This document shows, one piece after another, positions 15,919 to 22,187 of a stretch of DNA of 64,000 nucleotides. Source of the stretch: Hymenobacter metallilatus (lineage in GTDB: Bacteria > Bacteroidota > Bacteroidia > Cytophagales > Hymenobacteraceae); contig NZ_RWIS01000006.1 in assembly GCF_003944705.1 (NCBI RefSeq), forward strand, positions 62,001 to 126,000. Reading direction: 5' to 3'. The position numbers and the translations under genes are program-made. Below the pieces are notes generated by a model. The model saw only the letters and a program-made list of their open reading frames with translations. It was not told the DNA's origin and did not search any database. Position 1 is the stretch's first letter, and each line of letters starts with the position of its first letter.

Positions 15919-16203
15919 ATGCCCGAATCCGCCCCTTTATCCCCCGCCGACATTGACCGCATCATCGAAATGGGGTGGGAAGACCGCACGCCGTTCGAGG
16001 CCATTGAGGCGCAATTTGGCTTGGCCGAAAAGGAAGTCATTGCCCTGATGCGCCGCGAAATGAAGGCGTCCTCGTTTCGGATGTGGCGGGCCCGCATGAG
16101 CGGCCGCGCCACCAAGCACCGTGCCCGTCGTCCCGACGACGTGGACGGCTTCAAGAGCAACCAGCAGCGCAGTATCTCCCTCAACAAACTCAGCAAGCGG
16201 TAG
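15919..16203 (+). CDS. TIGR03643 family protein
   Basis: A protein of 94 residues. LSPADIDRIIEMGWEDRTPF, then FGLAEKEVIALMRREMKASS and FRMWRARMSGRATKH, are the hallmark of TIGR03643, a small family found next to cryptochrome/photolyase genes. It looks like a short helical, possibly helix-turn-helix protein with a basic tail; the function is unknown. It lies 16 bp upstream of the cryptochrome ATG, so the two are likely co-translated. Confidence 0.9.
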   Translation: MPESAPLSPADIDRIIEMGWEDRTPFEAIEAQFGLAEKEVIALMRREMKASSFRMWRARMSGRATKHRARRPDDVDGFKSNQQRSISLNKLSKR

Positions 16204-16219
16204 CGCCCCCTTTCCCGTC

Positions 16220-17404
16220 ATGAGCACGCACCTGCGTAAACTCCACGCCGGCCAGGCCCACCCCGAGCCCACCGCCGCGCCCAACCTCAGCTTCCCCACC
16301 CGTTACGCGGCTATTCTGGACCGGGTAGCGGCCATCGACCCGGTGCGTTACGGCTGCTCGCGCAACTTCCTCAACGGGGCCCTCACGTATCTGTCGCCCT
16401 ACCTGAGCCGGGGCGTTATCAGCACCCGGCAGGTGTACGAGGCCCTGCAGGCCCGCGGCTTCACCTTCGACGAGATGCAGAAGCTGGCCAGCGAGCTGGG
16501 CTGGCGCGACTATTTCCAGCGGGTGTGGGAGGCCCGCGGCGACGAGCTGTTCACTGATTTGCGCCAGCCCCAGCCCGGCGTGCAGCACCACCGGCTGCCC
16601 CGGGCCCTGCCTGAAGCCCGCACCGGCATTGCGGCCGTGGATGGGTATTTGCGCCAGCTGCCCGCCACCGGCTACCTGCACAACCACCTGCGCATGTACG
16701 TGGCTAGCCTGGCCTGCTGAATCGGGCGGGCGCACTGGGCGGCCCCGGCGGCCTGGCTCTACTACCATCTGCTCGACGGCGACCTGGCCAGCAACACCTG
16801 CAGCTGGCAGTGGGTGGCCGGCGCGTTTGCTGGCAAGCCCTACTACTGCAACCAGGAAAACATCAATCACTACACCGGCAGTCAGCAGCGCCACACCTAC
16901 CTCGACGTAGCCTACGGCGAGCTGCCCACGCTGCCCGTGCCCCCGGAGCTGCAGGCCACCGTCGCGCCCGACCTAGAAACCCCGCTGCCCGCCACGCCCG
17001 CCCCGGTTATCGACCCCGCCCGGCCGCTGCTACTCTACAACAGCTACCACCTCGACCCGCAGTGGCGCGCCGACGAGCCGGCCAACCGCATCCTGGTACT
17101 TGAACCCTCGCACTTCCGGCGGTTTCCGGTGAGCGGGGCGGTGCTGGCCTTCATCCAGCGGCTGGCCACGGACAATATCCCCGGCATCCAGGTATTCGTG
17201 GGGGAGGTGACGGAGCTGCCCCACCTGGCCGACGTGCCGGCCATCTACACCCGCCAGCACCCCACCACGGCCCACTACCCCGGCACCCACGACGCCCGCC
17301 CTTGGCTGGTGCCGGAAGTAGTCGGCTATTTCCCCAGCTTCTTCAACTACTGGAAAAAGTGCGAAAAAGTACTGCGCCGCCAAGAGGTAGAAGGCACGGT
17401 GTAG
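16220..17404 (+). pseudogene. Cryptochrome/photolyase-related FAD-binding protein with in-frame TGA
   Basis: The ATG at 16220 opens a frame that continues to 17404 except for one TGA at 16718-16720 (codon 167). Reading through gives about 394 codons. The FAD-domain blocks are intact on both sides: GYLHNHLRMYVASLAC before the stop, then IGRAHW and LLDGDLASNTCSWQWVAGAF after it. In relatives I recall, the residue at the stop is Asn (C-N-I-G). The C-terminal ~130 residues (ILVLEPSHFRRFPVSGAVLA and on) look like the Rossmann antenna domain, placed after the FAD domain instead of before it. The stop codon lies inside a repeat element. Either a recent nonsense mutation or an assembly error. Confidence 0.8.
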
Positions 17405-17508
17405 AGACGCGACACTTCGCGTCTCGGCGTTGAACGGCTCGTCCGAACCAATTTAAACAACCTCAGCAACGTAGAGACGCGACACTTCGCGTCTCTACAC
17501 CGTGCCAA
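17393..17508. repeat. GAGACGC-type repeat element (copy 2), overlaps a gene end
   Basis: Ends GGCACGGTGTAGAGACGCG and CGCGTCTCTACACCGTGCC are perfectly complementary. Each end contains an internal hairpin GAGACGCGACACTTCGCGTC. The middle (GTTGAACGGCTCGTCCGAAC, then TTTAAACAACCTCAGCAACG) matches the element at 14583-14682. The TAG in the left end is the stop codon of the cryptochrome frame. Confidence 0.92.
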
Positions 17509-17546
17509 CAGCCGCCGGAGGTACTTAATCATCTAGGTATAAACTG

Positions 17547-17554
17547 TAGCTTTG
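17547..17554 (+). promoter_or_regulatory. Putative -7 box upstream of thyA
   Basis: TAGCTTTG matches the Bacteroidota -7 consensus TAnnTTTG. It lies 88 bp before the thyA ATG and just downstream of the repeat element, as expected for an independent thyA promoter. No clear -33 TTTG is seen. Confidence 0.5.
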
Positions 17555-17642
17555 CGCTCCTGTTCGGTGCCCTTTTCGTTGAAAACGGTGATGCAGGACA
17601 CTTTCAGGTTCCGCCGCTATACGCCCAAGCGCACACCACTTC

Positions 17643-18437
17643 ATGCACCAATACCACACCCTGCTCCAGCATATCCTCGAACACGGCACCCGGAAAACCG
17701 ACCGCACCGGCACCGGGACGCTGTCGGTGTTCGGGTATCAGATGCGCTTTAATCTGCAGGAGGGGTTTCCGCTGGTGACCACCAAGAAGGTACACCTGAA
17801 AAGCATCATCCACGAGCTGCTGTGGTTTCTGCGCGGCGACACCAGCAACCAGTCGCTGGAAGACGTGGGCGTGACCATTTGGCGGGAGTGGGCCGACGAG
17901 CAAGGCGAGCTGGGCCCTATCTACGGCAAGCAGTGGCGCAGCTGGGCCGCGCCCGATGGGCAGAGCATCGACCAGATTGCCCAGATGGTGCACCTGCTGC
18001 GCACCCAGCCCGATTCGCGCCGCATGGTGGTATCAGCCTGGAACGTGGCCGAGCTGCCGCTGATGCGCCTGACGCCCTGCCACGCCCTGTTTCAGTTCTA
18101 CGTAGCCGACGGCCGCCTCAGCTGCCAGCTCTACCAGCGCTCCGCCGACGTGTTCCTGGGTGTGCCCTTCAACATTGCCAGCTACGCCCTGCTCACCCTC
18201 ATGATGGCTCAGGTAACCGGCCTGGAGCCCGGCGAGTTCATCTGGACCGGCGGCGACACCCACCTCTACAGCAACCACCTGGAGCAGGCCCGCCTGCAGC
18301 TCACCCGGGAGCCCCGCCCGCTGCCCGCCATGCGCCTGAACCCCGCCGTGCAGGACATCTTCGCCTTCCAATACGAGGACTTCACCCTGGAAAACTACAA
18401 CCCCTGGCCCGCTATTAAAGCGCCAGTGGCAGTATAG
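17643..18437 (+). CDS. thyA: Thymidylate synthase
   Basis: A protein of 264 residues, the same length as E. coli ThyA. It methylates dUMP to dTMP using methylene-tetrahydrofolate. The nucleophile Cys146 lies in [12 protein letters not shown]. Other landmarks are [12 protein letters not shown] near the start, [30 protein letters not shown] and the C-terminal [12 protein letters not shown]. Cytoplasmic homodimer. No dihydrofolate reductase gene is adjacent. The ATG gives the usual family N-terminus ([13 protein letters not shown]). Confidence 0.97.
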   Translation: MHQYHTLLQHILEHGTRKTDRTGTGTLSVFGYQMRFNLQEGFPLVTTKKVHLKSIIHELLWFLRGDTSNQSLEDVGVTIWREWADEQGELGPIYGKQWRSWAAPDGQSIDQIAQMVHLLRTQPDSRRMVVSAWNVAELPLMRLTPCHALFQFYVADGRLSCQLYQRSADVFLGVPFNIASYALLTLMMAQVTGLEPGEFIWTGGDTHLYSNHLEQARLQLTREPRPLPAMRLNPAVQDIFAFQYEDFTLENYNPWPAIKAPVAV

Positions 18438-18864
18438 GAGGCGGGTTACATGGTAAGGTTGAATAATATATCCCTTCGGTAATTGCTCGATGGGTAAGTA
18501 GGTATTTTCCTGAAAAGCACTTCGGTAGCTTAGTTATGCCGGGTAAGGGTACGGCTTGCAATTAGAGGAGCAGGATCAAAAAATGTACTGCTGATTGTAT
18601 AGAAAGTGCTCTATGTTAAGAGGTTGATAATGAGTGGAATGATGTCGCGCTATCTGCCTGCACGTCCTTTATGCATCAGCAATATTCTGAGTGTAATTTG
18701 TTACCGAGGTGATACTATAGTGTAGTTGTCCGATGCATATACCAGTCTTAGCATAGTTCAGCTCCCGAAAAGTTCTGTATAAAAAAAATCGGAATCATTT
18801 TGAGAAATTGCTGATCCGGTAATAGAACTTTTCCCGTAGATATCCGCAGAAACCAGATACTGCT
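18438..18864. other. AT-rich gene-free stretch
   Basis: A 427-bp stretch between thyA and the first of two tiny paralogs. It is visibly more AT-rich than the surroundings and has an A-tract (AAAAAAAA near 18780). I see no convincing long frame, RNA fold or repeat-family copy in it. It may be decayed coding sequence or a regulatory region for the small gene downstream. Confidence 0.5.
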
Positions 18865-19059
18865 ATGTCTACTGCTATTTCTGCCTGCTCCACGCTGTCC
18901 CGCCAGCACCGCGCCTGGATTGCTCTGTATTCCCTACAGATGGCCACATCACACCGCAACCAGGTATTGGCGCAGAACAATGTGACGGAGTCGGACTTAG
19001 TGGAATATCAGGAGAGTTGGGTGAAGATGCAAGTGCGGCGGGGGATGCTGGAAAAGTAA
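18865..19059 (+). CDS. Small hypothetical protein, tandem paralog A
   Basis: A protein of 64 residues. Its segment LSRQHRAWIALYSLQ, followed by QVLAQNNVTESDLVEYQESW, is closely matched by the next small gene, which supports that both are real genes. Probably two helices; no signal peptide or known motif. I do not recognise the family. Confidence 0.6.
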   Translation: MSTAISACSTLSRQHRAWIALYSLQMATSHRNQVLAQNNVTESDLVEYQESWVKMQVRRGMLEK

Positions 19060-19166
19060 GGGGTTTTGCCAGTTTGGGAAAAGTAAAAATCCAGTAAACC
19101 GATTAAAATCCAATGGGTTGTGGGCCGTCGTAGCTGTGGTATGGTACTACTTGTACACCTACAGCC

Positions 19167-19358
19167 ATGGCAGTTGTTGTATGCACCCCGTTAAGCCGGC
19201 GGCACCGGGCCTGGATTGCGTTATACTCTTTGGATTCCGGGCGGCAGGACCGGGCTCAGGTACTTGCGCAGAATGCCGTAACCGAAGCCGACCTGACTGA
19301 ATTCTTCGAAAGCTGGTTTGCACTTCGAAGCCGGATTACCTGGACGGATTTTCAGTAA
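19167..19358 (+). CDS. Small hypothetical protein, tandem paralog B
   Basis: A protein of 63 residues, a diverged duplicate of the gene at 18865. Shared blocks are LSRRHRAWIALYSLD, then QVLAQNAVTEADLTEFFESW. The conservation of H-R-A-W-I-A-L-Y and V-L-A-Q-N between two frames argues for protein-level selection. Function unknown. Confidence 0.6.
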   Translation: MAVVVCTPLSRRHRAWIALYSLDSGRQDRAQVLAQNAVTEADLTEFFESWFALRSRITWTDFQ

Positions 19359-19417
19359 GCGTATACCATCTGGTCGTTACTTCATACCAGCTTGAGCCTG
19401 TGGTTGCCAGACTTACG

Positions 19418-20254
19418 CTACGTGAGCAAGTCGTGGCTTTCCAGGGCACGGAGCTGCAGAAGCAGTGGATGATGCTCCGAGGCGAAATCGGTGGCATTCA
19501 GCCGCAGTATAGCCCGAATTCCGGCAATATTGGCTGTAAACACAGCCTCGGCGGCCAGCAGCTCTTCGGGCCCAAACAGGCCCGTGTGCCAGTGTAAACC
19601 TGCCTGCCGGGCTGCTTCCTGCAGGTGCCTCAGCCGGGCGCCGGCCACGCAGCCCGTCGCTACATCCGGGGTATACACAGTATTGCCCCGGATCCAGGCA
19701 ACGGAAGCGGCCACTGCTTCGGCCACGTACCCTTCCTTCGACAGCAAAATAAGCTCGTCCAGCTGCCGACGCTGCCGTTCCTGGGCAGCCAGCACGTACA
19801 GCAGCGCGTTGGGTCCTTTGCAGAAGGATACCGCTGAGGCCTGGGTATGCACGCTCTCCGCCAAGGCGCTATGCCGTATAGTACCGGTCACCGCCTGAAA
19901 TGGTTGCTGGGTCATCAGCCACTCAGCGGCGTTGGTAGCGGGACTATACAGGCCGCCGCCCCCGCGCCAGAGCTGCAACCGGATGCGGTAGCCCGTACCA
20001 CTGGGCGGCGCCGTTGCAACCAGGAGGCTTATGGTGGCCGCCAGCGCCGCCTCCGTAGTCAGGGCCGCGGGAAGCTCCAGGCCTAGGGCCGTTGCGGCGC
20101 GTTGCAGCCGGGCCAGATGATGGGGGGCGTAGCGTATTTGGTCATGGGACCACACCAGCGTCTCAAAAAAACCGTCGTTGAAGTATAGCCCCCGGTTCGG
20201 CAGGGGCAGCGCAAATTCGGCTTCGGGAAGTAAATGGCCGTTGTAGAGCAGCAT
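19418..20254 (-). CDS. Class IV aminotransferase (BCAT/4-amino-4-deoxychorismate lyase type)
   Basis: About 278 residues from the ATG at 20254. PLP fold-type IV signatures: PNRGLYFNDGFFETL at the start, an AVSFCKGPNALLYVLA block where the PLP-binding Lys is expected, and the cofactor loop (ATGCVAGARL, then EAVFTANIAGIRAI). Members make branched-chain amino acids or PABA; the sequence alone does not decide which. A longer frame from 20299 would overlap dprA, so the 20254 start is preferred. It follows dprA with 31 bp between. Confidence 0.88.
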   Translation of the reverse strand: MLLYNGHLLPEAEFALPLPNRGLYFNDGFFETLVWSHDQIRYAPHHLARLQRAATALGLELPAALTTEAALAATISLLVATAPPSGTGYRIRLQLWRGGGGLYSPATNAAEWLMTQQPFQAVTGTIRHSALAESVHTQASAVSFCKGPNALLYVLAAQERQRRQLDELILLSKEGYVAEAVAASVAWIRGNTVYTPDVATGCVAGARLRHLQEAARQAGLHWHTGLFGPEELLAAEAVFTANIAGIRAILRLNATDFASEHHPLLLQLRALESHDLLT

Positions 20255-20285
20255 GGAACAGAAGAAATAAATCGACCGGGCGGGG

Positions 20286-21425
20286 TTACAATAACCCAAA
20301 CCGCTTGCCCGGCAGCGCCTTCACTACTCCCCGGAACTCCAGCCCCAGCAGCAGCGAGGCTACCGTATGCACCGGCAGCTGTGCCTTCCAGGCCAGATTA
20401 TCCAGGTGCTCCTCCCGGCCGTTAGCCCCAAGCAGCACAGTTATCAGCTGAAACTCTTCCACGGCAAACTCAGCAGCATCATACACAGCGGGGGCCGTGG
20501 GTTTGCCTTGCAGGTGCAGGGCCAGGTCCCAGTTCAGGGCCTGCTCGATGTCGGCGGGCTCGGCGTACAATGCGGCCCGGCTGGTTTTGATGAAGTCGTG
20601 GCAGCCTTCCGAGGCTACCGAGCCCAGGGGGCCAGGCACGGCCAGCACCTCCCGGTTGTAGTCCAGGGCCAAATCAGCCGTAATGAGGGCGCCGCCTTTG
20701 CGGGCCGCTTCCACTACTACGGTGCCATCAGAAAGGCCGGCAATGATTCTATTCCGAGCGGGGAAGTTATACTTGTCGGGCGGAGTACCAAAGGGAAACT
20801 CCGTGAGCAGACCGCCCTGACTGAGCATTTTCTCGGCGGTTTTGCGGTGGGCGTGGGGGTAGATGACGTCGAGGCCGGTGGCCATGACGCCCACGGTTTC
20901 CAGGCCTTCCTGCAAGGCAGCGCGGTGGGCGGCAATATCAATGCCATAGGCCAGGCCACTTACGATGAGCGGGCGGTGGGAGGCCACGCCTTTAATGAGC
21001 CGCTCGGTTTGCTCCCGGCCGTAGTCGGTGGCCTGGCGGGTGCCTACCAGGGCCAGGGTTTTGGGCTGATTGAGGTCGGCGGTGCCCTGGTAGTAGAGCA
21101 GGGCGGGGGCATCGGGAATCTGCTTGAGCCGGGCCGGAAACTGCTTGCTGGTGTAAAACAGCAGCTGCACGCCTTCCTTCTCCGCCTTGTGCACCGCTGC
21201 CTCGGCCTGCTTCAGTGCGGCGGTGCGCTCCGGCCCTGTGAGCACCTTCACTGTGGCCGGCCCCACGCCCGGAATCTTCAGCAGCTTGCCCGGCGGCAGG
21301 TGCAGCACGTTCCGCGCCGAGCCGCCGTAGCTCATCAGCTGCCGCGTCAGCTGCGGCCCCACGCCGGAAAACAGCGTTAGAGCGACTTCGTGGAGGAGGG
21401 TGTCGTTGGTAGAGGATATGGTCAT
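20286..21425 (-). CDS. dprA: DNA-processing protein DprA
   Basis: A protein of 379 residues. DprA loads RecA on incoming single-stranded DNA in natural transformation. The N-terminal helix-hairpin-helix-like part has KIPGVGPATVKVL. The Rossmann domain shows LALVGTRQATDYG, IVSGLAYGIDIAAHRAAL, FPARNRIIAGLSDGTVVVEA and KGGALITADLALDYNREVLA. A winged-helix C-terminal tail (VHTVASLLLGLEFRGVVKAL) completes the family architecture. The gene has its own upstream palindrome and is followed closely by the aminotransferase gene. Confidence 0.96.
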   Translation of the reverse strand: MTISSTNDTLLHEVALTLFSGVGPQLTRQLMSYGGSARNVLHLPPGKLLKIPGVGPATVKVLTGPERTAALKQAEAAVHKAEKEGVQLLFYTSKQFPARLKQIPDAPALLYYQGTADLNQPKTLALVGTRQATDYGREQTERLIKGVASHRPLIVSGLAYGIDIAAHRAALQEGLETVGVMATGLDVIYPHAHRKTAEKMLSQGGLLTEFPFGTPPDKYNFPARNRIIAGLSDGTVVVEAARKGGALITADLALDYNREVLAVPGPLGSVASEGCHDFIKTSRAALYAEPADIEQALNWDLALHLQGKPTAPAVYDAAEFAVEEFQLITVLLGANGREEHLDNLAWKAQLPVHTVASLLLGLEFRGVVKALPGKRFGLL

Positions 21426-21459
21426 CCGATAATGCGTAAAAGAATAGAGAGCATAGCGT

Positions 21460-21548
21460 CTGTCATCCTGAGCGGAGCGAAGGACCTTGTCACGTTACAA
21501 CGATTCGTGCTGATGTAATAAGATCCTTCGCTCCGCTCAGGATGACAG
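21460..21548. repeat. Long palindrome, ATCCTGAGCGGAGCGAAGGACC family
   Basis: The left arm begins CTGTCATCCTGAGCGGAGCG (21460 on) and the right arm ends CGCTCCGCTCAGGATGACAG (21548), with inner mismatches. Same family as 10511-10599 and 46853-46950. It lies between the MerR and dprA genes, both minus strand. Confidence 0.92.
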
Positions 21549-21563
21549 ATTAAGCTACCCTTG

Positions 21564-21920
21564 CTACTGCGCCTTCCCAATAGCATCCAGCTCCTTTTTC
21601 ATGGTCACCATAAACTTGCGGATGCGCTCCAGGCTTTGAATTACGTCGATTTTCTCCTTGAGCTGGGGGCCTTTCTGCTTGAGCATGTCGCGGGCCCCGG
21701 GAATAGTGTAGCCGCGCTCCTTTACCAGGTGGTAGATGGTGCGGAACACGTCGATGTCCTGGGGCGTGTAGAGGCGGTTGCCCTTCTTGCTCTTGCGGGG
21801 GCGTAGCTCCTCAAACTCCGTTTCCCAGAAGCGAATCAGCGAAGGAGCCACGTTGAATTGGGCTGCAACTTCACCAATGGTGAAGTACTGCTTCTCGATT
21901 TCACGGTCTTTGTAGGGCAT
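21564..21920 (-). CDS. MerR family transcriptional regulator
   Basis: A protein of 118 residues. The N-terminal winged helix reads YFTIGEVAAQFNVAPSLIRF, then WETEFEELRPRKSKKGNRLY and the T-x-x-D-I-D-V-F block, typical of MerR. The C-terminal helix is a short dimerisation coil (KEKIDVIQSLERIRKFMVTM). No effector-binding cysteines, so not a classic metal sensor. Single gene between two palindromes; this short MerR type is common and conserved in Bacteroidota. Target unknown. Confidence 0.92.
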   Translation of the reverse strand: MPYKDREIEKQYFTIGEVAAQFNVAPSLIRFWETEFEELRPRKSKKGNRLYTPQDIDVFRTIYHLVKERGYTIPGARDMLKQKGPQLKEKIDVIQSLERIRKFMVTMKKELDAIGKAQ

Positions 21921-21950
21921 GGGATGGAGAAAATGGAGATACTACAGCAC

Positions 21951-22047
21951 GTCATTCCGAGCGGAGCCAAGAAATCTCGCTTGGCTGACGTCTGAGTTGC
22001 TACTGCAACCTCAGCACGCGAGATTCCTCGGCTCCGCTCGGAATGAC
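21951..22047. repeat. Palindrome, GTCATTCCGAGCGGAGCC family
   Basis: Arms GTCATTCCGAGCGGAGCC (plus AAGAAATCTCGC) and GCGAGATTCCTCGGCTCCG (plus CTCGGAATGAC) at 21951-21980 and 22018-22047. A short version is at 1404-1443. It lies between the divergent merR and alaS genes. Confidence 0.92.
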
Positions 22048-22090
22048 AGTTGGGGAGGCCTTATCGGTTTCGGTTTCCGGCTGAGTCGGC

Positions 22091-22098
22091 TACCTTTG
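22091..22098 (+). promoter_or_regulatory. Putative alaS promoter (-7 box)
   Basis: TACCTTTG is an exact TAnnTTTG match, preceded by a GGTTTCCGG segment near the expected -33 site. Initiation here would give an ~85-nt leader before the alaS ATG at 22188 and excludes the in-frame start at 22050. Confidence 0.6.
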
Positions 22099-22187
22099 CC
22101 GCTAGTGCCTTTCCCGGGGGAAGGGCGAAAAATAGCCAAAATCCCGGCGGCTGCCAATTTCCGGTGCCCGCCGCCACGTATTCTGCC

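Noticed and set aside
16718-16720. TGA read as selenocysteine
   Set aside because: No SECIS-like hairpin follows the codon, and Asn, not Cys, is expected at this site in the family; a nonsense mutation or error is more likely.
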